DNA of 42,971 nucleotides, from the NCBI GenBank assembly GCA_012515615.1, contig JAAYYB010000355.1, positions 1-42,971 of the forward strand. The letters are read 5' to 3'. Position 1 is the first letter of the stretch; every line of letters starts with the position of its first letter. Position numbers and translations under genes: made by a program. The DNA comes from Fibrobacter sp. (GTDB lineage Bacteria > Fibrobacterota > Chitinivibrionia > Chitinivibrionales > Chitinispirillaceae). Below, one piece after another: positions 1 to 8,833 of the stretch. The notes under the pieces were generated by a model. It was given only the letters and a program-made list of their open reading frames with translations, was not told the origin of the DNA and ran no database searches.

Positions 1-2086
1 TATCAATTTTATCTTTGTATCTTATCTGTTCCGAATGCATGCTGTCTACTTCAGAATTCTTCACAGCCGATCCTCTTTGTGCGGTACCGGCAATCCTCTC
101 TGCAAGGAAAGCATAAGAGATACGGTCACTTTCATAACGCAGTTTCTCAGTATTGAGAGAATCTTCCAGAAGTCCCGGATAATTCCGCATTCTCTCCAAT
201 ATCGGTTTTAAGAGCAGATCCGCCTGATCGTATCGTTTCTCCAGAATATGACCATATGCCTGAAGAATGGCACCTTCACACTGCATAATAAATTTTCCGT
301 TTGTCTGTGCAAGAGCCTGGCCGGCAGCTATGCAGTCGGCCCACTGACGTGCCTTTATAGCGGTCCAGCCTAACCCGAGAAGCGCATCGGAATAATAATA
401 ACTCTCCGGAGGCACCATGCGAAGCGCAGAAACAGCCTTTGACAGAGCATTATCTTCGTAGAATATGTAACCCAGCAGCACAAGAGATCTGTTTGCAATT
501 TCCTTCTGCTCTTTTGTCTCTGTTTTTGCCCCGATACAGTTCTCCAGACTTGCTGCAATAATGTGCGTTCCTGAGTTAAGCAGAGCATGAGCAGTAGATG
601 AGGAATGCTGAGCAAAGATATAAGCAGGGTGGCTCTCGGGAACAAGTTCGAAATACTGAAGAGCCTTTCTGCTTTCTGTCTGCCTCAGTTCAGACTCTCC
701 CATTATGTAGCAGCCATGAAACCTCACAGAATCGGGTACTGTCGGCTTGTTTAGTTCTATAAACTGATTGCTGACTGCGCTGTATGATCCCTGACGATAA
801 TAAACTCTCATCAACCCAAGATCAGCCAGAGGGGCCTGACTGCTCATGTTGAAATTTTCCTTTACAGAAAGGTATGCCTTGATCGCTTCCTCTCTCATAT
901 CCATCTCTTCAAGACTTGAGCCGGCGTGATAGGCAACGACATCGTTTTTGTAAAAATCCGGGTATTCAGTCAGTATCCGCTGGAAAACAAAATAGGCATT
1001 CCAGTAATCTCCCTTGTAATAAGCCTTCATGCCCCTGTTGTAAAGTTCATTGGCCGTGAGGCTGGCCACTCTGGCAATCTTGTGAACTTTCATCTCTTCA
1101 CGGTTCCGCCCGACATCGGCACGGAAATAAACTGAATGAGATCCCTGAACATTGCTGTTCAGTTCGTTTCGGAACTGATACAGGATAGAGCAATCCCTGC
1201 CGCCGTTAACCTGAGGAACGTTTATTTCCAGGCCAAGTCCGAAATACTCAATTTTTTTTGTATCGCCATAGTCGGTGAACCCTCTGAATGCGATAAATGG
1301 CAGCGGCCATATTCCCGCCTGAATGAAAATATTCCATTCGAGCTTTTTTTCGCTCAGATAGGTTTCTGCTTTTGACATAAAATCAGAAACATCATACTGG
1401 AGATCAATCTCGACTTTGTCCTCAAGAACTGAGGCATGATAAAACCCCTTTATCTGAGCCGCGTGCGGCATCTTTTCTGTCAAATTTAAACTGGGTGCAA
1501 CAAGATTCTGAAATGACAGACCGATCAGATGAAACCCCAATAAAGGATTATAGAACAATCTGTAGCTCAATCCAAGGTCGACTCCCAATCCAAATTTGGG
1601 CTTTTCCCCGAAATTATCCTGGTATGCCCCGTTGATATTGACACCTATACAGAGTTTCCCGAGTGGATTTGCAGCATAGGAGGCCATGAAAAAGAAATTG
1701 TTATTCCTTGACACAGAGCTATCAATGAAATTGTCATTCACATACCCGGTAATATTCCGGCCGTTTTCACCAACTACAGTCAAACCAACAGAATTATAGA
1801 AGCCAAGCGGAACAGTTGCACCGAGTTCCCAGAGCTTTGAGGCTTCATCCGGAGAGACAGACCCTACACCTCTTATAGATGTATAAGACTGCTCCATCAT
1901 GAATGCAGGATTGGTTATGGGTGAATAGTATTTAAAAAATGTACGCCACTGATCAGAAAGAAGGAATTCTCCGGGGAGTCCATCGGCAGATGCACCACTG
2001 AACATCATGCAGACCAGAATAGCAGTTCCGGCAACAACCCCTGCTGATTTTCGCTTGTTAATTATATGTTTTTTTCTTTTAATCAT
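1..2086 (-). CDS. Outer-membrane barrel-like protein with TPR region (partial, runs off left edge)
   Basis: The minus-strand frame is open without a stop from the ATG at 2086 to the window edge, giving about 695 residues with the C-terminus missing. Residues 1 to about 34 form a signal peptide: a Lys/Arg-rich start, a hydrophobic stretch, then SGASA. Residues about 35-330 alternate short aromatic/glycine strands (for example WELGATVPLGFYNSVGL), as in PorV/PorQ/UPF0164-like outer-membrane proteins. From about 340 the sequence becomes helical with repeated pairs such as YNRGMKAYYKGDYWNAYFVF and ALLGLGWTAIKARQWADCI, typical of TPR/Sel1-like units. It begins 11 bp after the stop of the vWFA gene, so it is probably the last or a later gene of that operon. 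A role in exporting or anchoring the vWFA proteins is inference. Exact family not recognised. Confidence 0.75.
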   Translation of the reverse strand, partial: MIKRKKHIINKRKSAGVVAGTAILVCMMFSGASADGLPGEFLLSDQWRTFFKYYSPITNPAFMMEQSYTSIRGVGSVSPDEASKLWELGATVPLGFYNSVGLTVVGENGRNITGYVNDNFIDSSVSRNNNFFFMASYAANPLGKLCIGVNINGAYQDNFGEKPKFGLGVDLGLSYRLFYNPLLGFHLIGLSFQNLVAPSLNLTEKMPHAAQIKGFYHASVLEDKVEIDLQYDVSDFMSKAETYLSEKKLEWNIFIQAGIWPLPFIAFRGFTDYGDTKKIEYFGLGLEINVPQVNGGRDCSILYQFRNELNSNVQGSHSVYFRADVGRNREEMKVHKIARVASLTANELYNRGMKAYYKGDYWNAYFVFQRILTEYPDFYKNDVVAYHAGSSLEEMDMREEAIKAYLSVKENFNMSSQAPLADLGLMRVYYRQGSYSAVSNQFIELNKPTVPDSVRFHGCYIMGESELRQTESRKALQYFELVPESHPAYIFAQHSSSTAHALLNSGTHIIAASLENCIGAKTETKEQKEIANRSLVLLGYIFYEDNALSKAVSALRMVPPESYYYSDALLGLGWTAIKARQWADCIAAGQALAQTNGKFIMQCEGAILQAYGHILEKRYDQADLLLKPILERMRNYPGLLEDSLNTEKLRYESDRISYAFLAERIAGTAQRGSAVKNSEVDSMHSEQIRYKDKID

Positions 2087-2097
2087 CTTTTACTCTG

Positions 2098-5000
2098 CTA
2101 TCTGATCTTTTCAGAGATAACAGTTCTCCTTACTCCAATTTTGAACTTTTGAGGTGGATATACTTTACCCTGACTGTCCTTTATCACAATCATTGCCAGG
2201 TATGTCCCGGCTCCTACAAGTCTACCCTTTTTATTCCTTCCATCCCACACAAATGCTACCCCTTTTGAGCTCTGTTGTACATTCCCGATGACGTTTTTTG
2301 TCACAACATTACCGACTGCATCATAGATTACCATACTGCCGGAAAGCGTAATGTGACCTGCCAGCTTGAGGATTGGCTCCGAAATCACTACCAGCCCGTT
2401 TTTCTCTTTAATTCCGTAGTAACTCCTTACCGAGGCAGGGATAGTTGAGGAAATCGGGTCAAAAGGGTTTGGAAAAGAGATGATTCGATATTTATTATCC
2501 TGTTCACCGAAAAGCAACTGGGATCTGCGGTTTGGTGAATCCTGGATATTCCCGATTGCATCCTTTAAATCTGCATCAGGATTAATAGAGACGGAATCTG
2601 TCATGTCAGGAAATTCTCTTCCCTCTATAGAAATAACGGCAAAAACATGTTCATCAGGAGCATTCTGCTTAACATGACGAAGTTCCATGGTATATGTTAC
2701 ACCCTTTACAGGGTCGTAGAATGTAAAGGGTTGATCACTGGAAGGAACGGGTACCGATTCTGCAAATTCAGCTATAAGAGAGTCTGTACGCACAGAGCCT
2801 TTCGTTTCGCCCGGAACATACTTGGCACTTATCAAAACAGGCGACAGGCTGTCAGCAATTGGTATCTTATCGGGCATTACAACACTTCCATTTGCTGCCT
2901 CTGTATATCTCACTTCAAGAACATCTCTACTGTCTACTGCAGTATTGGGTTCCGTGCCGGCAGGCTGCTTCACACCTATTGTAAATCCGTATTCTGTCGC
3001 AGTAAAATTCTGCAGTTTATAGGAGAAGTTACGATATGAGGGAAGTTCCACGGTTGAATAAAGCTGCCGGAGAAGCAGGGAATCAGGCGTTTTATCCATA
3101 GTCACTTTTATCATATCAATAAGTCCATCACCTGTCGTGTCATAATATGCCGCGGTTTTTATACTGTAAAGAAGAAAGTAATCAAGATTTCTCCGTACAT
3201 TGTCTGGATTTGTTTGAACATTTCCTTTTACATCTGAAACATCGGCCAGAGGATTGATGTGAATAGAATCACCTTTTTTTACATCCTGTATTCCTGAAAC
3301 AGGTATAACAGAAAAAACTGCGCTGTTGCTGTCAACCCTTACAGTAGAGAGTCTCGGTTTGTAATCTTCGATATCGGCCGCAGCCCTGAAAAGGAAAGGA
3401 TAGAGGTTTGCAATCGAATCAATTTCCTCTGAGAACATCACATTAAGGGTGTCTCTTACTGATGTTGAAGCATTATCATAGTAGGTAGCTTCCAGAATAA
3501 CCGGAGCCATGCTGTCTGAAAGAAGGATGCTGGTGAAGGGAAACTCCCCCGCATCAGGAAGATCGGCGACTCTGTCAATAACCAGCCTTTCATCAGGAAA
3601 AAGTCCGGTAAACGGGGCACCCAGCGTTTTATCAACATTGAGAAAGATGTCAAAACCCAGAGCAGTGGTATCGACTGCTTTCACCGAAACAGGCCGCTCG
3701 GTCTGAAGGTTTATGTAGCCTTTAACCACAGACAAATCCTCTTTGGAAAGAACTTCTGTCCCCTGAATCACCCTGATGATATCGGGATATCCATCGCCAT
3801 TACTGTCTACATAAAAAGCATTTCTTACACCAATATCACGGGGTTCAGCCACTTTGGATGCGATTCTGATTGTGTCAAGAGGGACAGCCGGATTGCGGTA
3901 AATTGCTATCACACTGTCAGAAAACGCATTCTGCAGCAGGTTGTCACTTTCCGGTGAACCGTATTCTCTTGTAAATATTGCTGAATAATACTGACCCTCA
4001 TCTACCATCCTGAGTACAAGTGAATCGGTTCCTTCAGCATTCTTTACCACAATGTCAGCCCCGGTGATCCCCGGATCTGCCGGAGGATAATACCTGACCT
4101 CAATTGATGTCTGCTGTACCTGTATGATCTGGCCGGTTATATCTGTGTTCTGGTAATAAAACTTCAAATATCCCTGATCCCAGCACCCTACATTTAAATT
4201 GTCAGGGTTCTGACTCTGTATAATAACTGTCGTGTAAGTAGCTGTTTCATCGCGATCAAGCGGCGGGTTCCAGTGCCATTTGTAGGAAACATTTAAAGTA
4301 GTGGACTGTCCACTAAGCGGAATTACCCGGGGCAGGTAGGCAAGGGAATCATCAAATTTTGAAGTGGTGATCCCATTAACAGTCAGACTCAGAGGTGTGC
4401 TCGTGAAATACTTTGAACCACCTCCAAGGGCCAGCTGTCCAATAAGCTTTGATGCAAGATCAGACTGGGAACCTGAAGTTTTCCAAACCTCACTGGACTG
4501 ATTTGTGTTTGAATAGCCATTGGCTGCGATATTATCAGTCATGGTATTTATCTGAGATGGAATAGGTCTATTTACATTTATAAAGTAAGCTGTAAATGTA
4601 GTCGGCAGGTTCTCTCCCTGTATATAATCGGATTCAAAATTTTTCCTTTCCTGATCTACATTCTGAGATTCACCGTCAGAGAGGAATATTATGTACTGGT
4701 TTTCTTTAGGATATGAAGCACTGAGGAATGCCTTGCGCGCGGCTTCGAATGCCAATGAAATATCTGTTGTGCCATTATACCCCCCATCTATACCCCAGGC
4801 ATTCAGCCTGCCTGTAGGGCTGTAGTTTCCGTTCAGTAAACGCTGGTTCCTGCCCATATCAGTGTCATTGGGGGTACTGGATATCTGTAGTGCCCACTTC
4901 AGTTTCTCAACAGCACTCACACCCCCGACCGTTTCATTTAGTCGTGTAAGAGGCGCATAGGAATCGTGCCAGCGTGGGTCAAGCTGTTCAAAGAAAGGAT

Positions 5001-5388
5001 CATCCTCATGATTGTGAAGAAGCTGATTTGAGAAGACTGCCACCCCGACCTCAGATGCCGGTGATTTAGCTCTGAGCGAATCGACAATGCTATTAAACAG
5101 TTTGTACCGAATCCCGGTGGAATCCATGACACTCATGCTTCCGGAGTGGTCAATGATGAAAAAGAGTGAGATGGTGTCTGCCCCGGTTAAAGAGAAACCC
5201 TCATTAAATGAATCGGGGGCACAATGAAAGAAATTCTCACTTAGTGCTACAACATTTTGAGCCACCCGGACAGTATCGTTGTTGTAGTTTCCCGGGCAGT
5301 CAAGGCGCGCCTTACACACCTGGGCTGCATTTGCAACTCCAAATGAAACAAAGATAAGTGTCAGCGCTTTAAATACAGACATTATCAT
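2098..5388 (-). CDS. Secreted vWFA-domain protein with FlgD-like C-terminal domain (paralogue 1)
   Basis: This 1096-residue protein has a signal peptide at about 1-21 (hydrophobic, ending VANAA) and a short Cys-containing N-terminal segment. A von Willebrand factor A domain spans about 70-320. Its MIDAS motif is intact: D80, S82 and S84 in IIDHSGSMS, a later Thr in GTTDISLAF and Asp in FLSDGES, so it should bind a divalent metal and a partner protein. The middle has Ig-like beta repeats containing Ca-loop-like D-x-N-x-D-G motifs (DSNGDGYPD, DTTGDGLID). The last about 110 residues are a FlgD/Por-secretion-tail-like Ig domain (VWDGRNKKGRLVGAGTYLA). The start ATG overlaps the TGA of the upstream paralogue (ATGA), implying translational coupling. 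An adhesin or surface-interaction role is inferred; the ligand is unknown. Confidence 0.85.
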   Translation of the reverse strand: MIMSVFKALTLIFVSFGVANAAQVCKARLDCPGNYNNDTVRVAQNVVALSENFFHCAPDSFNEGFSLTGADTISLFFIIDHSGSMSVMDSTGIRYKLFNSIVDSLRAKSPASEVGVAVFSNQLLHNHEDDPFFEQLDPRWHDSYAPLTRLNETVGGVSAVEKLKWALQISSTPNDTDMGRNQRLLNGNYSPTGRLNAWGIDGGYNGTTDISLAFEAARKAFLSASYPKENQYIIFLSDGESQNVDQERKNFESDYIQGENLPTTFTAYFINVNRPIPSQINTMTDNIAANGYSNTNQSSEVWKTSGSQSDLASKLIGQLALGGGSKYFTSTPLSLTVNGITTSKFDDSLAYLPRVIPLSGQSTTLNVSYKWHWNPPLDRDETATYTTVIIQSQNPDNLNVGCWDQGYLKFYYQNTDITGQIIQVQQTSIEVRYYPPADPGITGADIVVKNAEGTDSLVLRMVDEGQYYSAIFTREYGSPESDNLLQNAFSDSVIAIYRNPAVPLDTIRIASKVAEPRDIGVRNAFYVDSNGDGYPDIIRVIQGTEVLSKEDLSVVKGYINLQTERPVSVKAVDTTALGFDIFLNVDKTLGAPFTGLFPDERLVIDRVADLPDAGEFPFTSILLSDSMAPVILEATYYDNASTSVRDTLNVMFSEEIDSIANLYPFLFRAAADIEDYKPRLSTVRVDSNSAVFSVIPVSGIQDVKKGDSIHINPLADVSDVKGNVQTNPDNVRRNLDYFLLYSIKTAAYYDTTGDGLIDMIKVTMDKTPDSLLLRQLYSTVELPSYRNFSYKLQNFTATEYGFTIGVKQPAGTEPNTAVDSRDVLEVRYTEAANGSVVMPDKIPIADSLSPVLISAKYVPGETKGSVRTDSLIAEFAESVPVPSSDQPFTFYDPVKGVTYTMELRHVKQNAPDEHVFAVISIEGREFPDMTDSVSINPDADLKDAIGNIQDSPNRRSQLLFGEQDNKYRIISFPNPFDPISSTIPASVRSYYGIKEKNGLVVISEPILKLAGHITLSGSMVIYDAVGNVVTKNVIGNVQQSSKGVAFVWDGRNKKGRLVGAGTYLAMIVIKDSQGKVYPPQKFKIGVRRTVISEKIR

Positions 5389-8027
5389 CTTTTTACTCCA
5401 ATACGAATTATTTTGTTCTTTGTAACAGGGGGACTCTGGTTATCGGTGATGCTTAGAATCGCCACATATGTGCCGACAGCTACTTTTCTCCCCTTATTAT
5501 TAATACCATCCCATACAAAATAAAGGTAGCCGTTCTTCTCAACCATAGGCTTATTTTCAATTATTGGATTTTTAACGACATCGTAAATAGAGGCCTTGCC
5601 TGAGAGCTTCACTCCCGGTCTCAAATTACCATCCTCCGGCTCTACCACTATTACCATCCCCCTGTTCTTTGGAGGCAAAGGCCTTCCGGCCTCAACATAA
5701 GCATCTATTACAACCGGAGGAATCGCAACAGAAGGAGAAAGAGGATTATTTATCACCCTTGGAACCACATCGTAAGGGATCTGTTTGACACTCATCTGAA
5801 CACGCCTGTTACCAGGAGAAAGCTGCGCGTTCCCAGCTGTATCCGTAATGCCCGCAACAGTATTGATCCAGATTGAATCACCTGTTGAGACATACTTATT
5901 ATCCTTTACCTGCCGTATCCTTGCAGTATAGACAGATCCGGAATTGCTGAGAATACCATCGGCATCAAGGAATACCTCAATAGAGCTACCATCCGGTTTT
6001 CTGAACAGGAAAGGCTGGGAACTTGAAAACGATTGAACAGGCTCAGAAAAAGTAACACATACAGAATCTCCGGTTGCACTTACAACCAGCTGAGCAGTAT
6101 TAATCACCGGAGCAATTTTATCCCGTACATTAATAGTGCCGCCTGCCACCAGACCACCTGCGGGCAGCAGTCCCTGCTTCAGCTGAATGATATCTTTACC
6201 TGTTACATAAGTCTGCGGCACAGCCAGACCATCCTTTACATAGTATATCAGTCCGCCGGTTGCATACACCAATGAATCTATTGTAAAGTTGCGGTAGTCT
6301 GGAAGTGTTATAAGATCATTCAGCGTATTCAGGTCCTGAGATGAGAAGATCCCGGAGACTCCGATAAAAATGCTGTCAACAAAGCCATCTGCATTCCGGT
6401 CATTATAAGTAGCCGCAGGGAATTTAATAGTCTTGCTGATTGAGAATGGTACCGACACTCTCAAAGTATCCAGCGGAAGTTTCGGGTTGCGGTAAATCAC
6501 TATTATACTGTCAAGCATCTTATGCTGCAGAGCGTTGTCTCCTATTACAGGATCTGCTATGTCACGCTCAAATTCCTTTGTCCAGGAAGCAGATTTGAGA
6601 TCAAGCTTCATGTTTTCGATGTCAGGAGATTCTCCCTGTTTGTGAGTGACCTGAACAGTAACTGACTCGTAAGTGGCATCTCCGGGATTAAACAACACCT
6701 CCAGTTTCTGCATGGTTTCATCCACAAGAGTAACAGGCTGGCCATTGTAGTTCAAGCTTAAAGAGCCTTTATCCCAGCATATCTGCTCCGCTCCAGCAGG
6801 CAGAACCGCACCCTCTTTACGAGTGACATATACAGAAGAAACTGTTTGGGTATCCTTTTGAGTACCGGTATTGTTGTTTATCAAATGGTAATTGATCTTT
6901 ACGTTTAAACTGGTGGTGTTTGCAGAAAGAGGAAATCTCTCTGAGAAGACAAACCCGCTGTCAGTCAGGCTGTCAGAAATTATAGAATTTACTGCCATCG
7001 AAACAGGTGTCCCTGAGATAACAGTTAAAATCGGTTTCATCACACTTCGCATAAAAAGTGACATCAAAGCATCGTAATCGGTTTTCAGAACCCAGATATC
7101 ACTGGCTGGATTAGATGTTGAATAACCGTTTTCACGCACATTTTCGGTTAGATCCTGCAGACATTGGGGAGCAGTAGTCTCTTTATTATGGAGGTAAACG
7201 GTAAATGCAGATGGTGTATTTAAACCCTGTGAAAAGTAATAAGGTTCCTTACCGCCATGGTCATCATTATTGCCTAATGGAAACGGTTCTCCATCTGAAA
7301 GGAAAATTATAAACTGCCGCTCTTTTGGATTAGTTGCCGACTGCATCGCCTGCAAAGCAGCAGCAAAAGCGTTATTGACATTCGTATTACCTTCAGTTGT
7401 AAACTGAGGCTGGTATTTAAGATCAACAGCCTCTACCATCCCGTTTTTAGAGGTATTTTTACTGACAGTATCGGTTTCAAGAATGGAGCGCAGCGCCTGA
7501 AGACCGGTGGTGTTGCCTTTTACCTTGCGGTTAAGTCGAAGCAGCGGCATAAAAGACTGATCCCCGTAACCTTCCAGCGGCTCAAGAAGACTGTTATTGC
7601 GATGATCAAAGTAAAGCACTTCTCTGAACACAACCAGGCCGATCTCCGCATCGGGATGAATCTTGTAGATTGTGTCGATTAGATCGCGGGTAACCCTGAA
7701 CCTGGTTCCGTAAGTGTCATTTCCGGGATAAGTGTTACCCCAGCCCGCCATACTATAGGAGTGGTCAATGACAAATACAATTGACGGCGGAGCACTGCTG
7801 TCTATCACACCCTCGATTACCCGGGTTGGATCGCATGCGTAAATTTTCGATGAGAGGGCAATCACCTCAGGAGGAACATAAATTGTGTCTCCATCAAAGT
7901 TTTCCAGGCATGTCTCTAAATAAAGTTCGCATGCTTCTTCTGCAATTCCGGAAATGCAAAGGCCGAAAACGAAGTATAGCATCGCCAATATTTTGAAATT
8001 AACAGAACTTAACCGTTTTACATTCAT
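5385..8027 (-). CDS. Secreted vWFA-domain protein with FlgD-like C-terminal domain (paralogue 2)
   Basis: This 880-residue protein has a signal peptide over about 1-29 (hydrophobic core LAMLYFVFGLCISG). It shares the Cys-rich N-terminal segment of its neighbour (C-x6-C, then VIALSSKIYAC). The vWFA domain spans about 80-330 with an intact MIDAS DxSxS (D88, S90, S92), NTNVNNAF and FLSDGEP. Ig-like segments follow, with one degenerate Ca-loop (DRNADGFVD). The C-terminus is FlgD-like (VWDGINNKGRKVAVGTY) and ends IGVKR. The start is preceded by AGAAGG at good spacing. It is the first gene of the operon and is about 200 residues shorter than paralogue 1, mainly in the central Ig region. The pair probably arose by tandem duplication. 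Role inferred as a surface or secreted binding protein. Confidence 0.85.
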   Translation of the reverse strand: MNVKRLSSVNFKILAMLYFVFGLCISGIAEEACELYLETCLENFDGDTIYVPPEVIALSSKIYACDPTRVIEGVIDSSAPPSIVFVIDHSYSMAGWGNTYPGNDTYGTRFRVTRDLIDTIYKIHPDAEIGLVVFREVLYFDHRNNSLLEPLEGYGDQSFMPLLRLNRKVKGNTTGLQALRSILETDTVSKNTSKNGMVEAVDLKYQPQFTTEGNTNVNNAFAAALQAMQSATNPKERQFIIFLSDGEPFPLGNNDDHGGKEPYYFSQGLNTPSAFTVYLHNKETTAPQCLQDLTENVRENGYSTSNPASDIWVLKTDYDALMSLFMRSVMKPILTVISGTPVSMAVNSIISDSLTDSGFVFSERFPLSANTTSLNVKINYHLINNNTGTQKDTQTVSSVYVTRKEGAVLPAGAEQICWDKGSLSLNYNGQPVTLVDETMQKLEVLFNPGDATYESVTVQVTHKQGESPDIENMKLDLKSASWTKEFERDIADPVIGDNALQHKMLDSIIVIYRNPKLPLDTLRVSVPFSISKTIKFPAATYNDRNADGFVDSIFIGVSGIFSSQDLNTLNDLITLPDYRNFTIDSLVYATGGLIYYVKDGLAVPQTYVTGKDIIQLKQGLLPAGGLVAGGTINVRDKIAPVINTAQLVVSATGDSVCVTFSEPVQSFSSSQPFLFRKPDGSSIEVFLDADGILSNSGSVYTARIRQVKDNKYVSTGDSIWINTVAGITDTAGNAQLSPGNRRVQMSVKQIPYDVVPRVINNPLSPSVAIPPVVIDAYVEAGRPLPPKNRGMVIVVEPEDGNLRPGVKLSGKASIYDVVKNPIIENKPMVEKNGYLYFVWDGINNKGRKVAVGTYVAILSITDNQSPPVTKNKIIRIGVKR

Positions 8028-8063
8028 AATAAACCTTCTGAAGTATGATTTAGAACTTTCATC

Positions 8064-8103
8064 TATGGAAGTCCTATTATTTATATGGAAGTCCTATTAT
8101 TTA
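8064..8103. repeat. Perfect 20-bp tandem duplication in vWFA operon leader
   Basis: The 20-mer tatggaagtcctattattta occurs twice head to tail (8064-8083 and 8084-8103), about 40-75 bp upstream of the vWFA operon start at 8027. Read on the minus strand each copy holds a TATAAATAAT stretch that resembles a -10 box. The duplication therefore either doubles a promoter element or lies in the 5' leader. Promoter function is inferred only. Confidence 0.8.
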
Positions 8104-8150
8104 TATAGTACAATCGTCTGGTCTAATCTTCCAATAAATATCTCTATTCT

Positions 8151-8189
8151 TTAAACAAAAACCGGTTGCCGTAAAAAACTGCAACCGGT
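8151..8189 (-). terminator. Rho-independent terminator after the decayed gene
   Basis: The arms accggttgc (8161-8169) and gcaaccggt (8181-8189) form a perfect 9-bp stem with an 11-nt loop. On the minus strand the stem is followed by a T-rich run (complement of aaacaaaa, 8153-8160). It sits just beyond the 3' end of the remnant at 8217-8584 and separates it from the vWFA operon. Confidence 0.75.
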
Positions 8190-8216
8190 ATTCCAGAAAT
8201 TCCGTCCAAATCAGTA

Positions 8217-8584
8217 TCAATCCACACCTTCGGCAATGTCCGGAGGCAGACCCGTGGTATCAATCGGAATGTCCGTAGTATCCGTCGGTGTATCATCACC
8301 GGGTATTGACGGTTTAACCGTGGTATAGAACCGGAAAGGATCCTGAGGACTTCTCCGAAACAGGCTCCGGTTGATCGGAAACCACGACCGTCTCATTCCC
8401 ATCCTTTCCCGGTGAGGCATAAACAGAAGTCATGTGCACTTTACCATATCCGGATAACCCAAAGATACCGGTAGGTATGTAGTCGGGACTTAAGCCTTGA
8501 TGCCGGGTCATCGAGACTCCAGTTATGAAACAGCGCGGGAATAAATACGGATAGTGCAATCTGTACAGACAGATGTCTTTTCAT
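8217..8584 (-). pseudogene. Frameshifted small secreted protein gene
   Basis: Three short minus-strand frames abut and together read like one small exported protein. Frame 1 starts at the ATG at 8584 and gives a signal-peptide-like MKRHLSVQIALSVFIPALF. Frame 2 (down from about 8559) gives a plausible mature region (FGLSGYGKVHMTSVYASPGK, then SDQPEPVSEKS). Frame 3 (down to the stop at 8217) gives an acidic Thr/Pro-rich tail (SIPGDDTPTDTTDIPIDTTG). A terminator lies directly downstream. Two indels would be needed to restore one frame. The product family is unrecognised. The alternative is a non-coding stretch with chance frames, or sequencing errors. Confidence 0.4.
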
Positions 8585-8762
8585 ACTACCCCCACCCTGT
8601 TTAATCCTTTACCCGAGTACAAGATTAATCTGAGCCAGACAATCCTTAAATCCTTTTATATGTATAATATAAAGATAAATCAGGATAAGGTAGAGAAAAA
8701 AGCTAACTCTATAGTGAGGTTTTCTTAAGACAGCGGGCAGGTATTCAAGAAGCTCCGGGAAT

Positions 8763-8811
8763 AAAAAAAGGCTCATGAGCGAAATAGAAATAATCAACCC
8801 GCTCATGAGCC
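8763..8811 (-). terminator. Rho-independent terminator of the outer-membrane protein gene
   Basis: A perfect 12-bp stem is formed by ggctcatgagcg (8770-8781) and cgctcatgagcc (8800-8811) with an 18-nt loop. On the minus strand it is followed by seven T (complement of 8763-8769). It lies 22 bp after the stop of the gene at 8834-10045. A 65-codon frame across this hairpin (8609-8806) is not credible as a gene. Confidence 0.85.
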
Positions 8812-8833
8812 TGATTGTACTGATATTTTGAGA

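Noticed and set aside
8609-8806. 65-codon minus-strand frame after the outer-membrane gene
   Set aside because: It runs through the 12-bp terminator hairpin and its hydrophobic character comes from AT-rich sequence.
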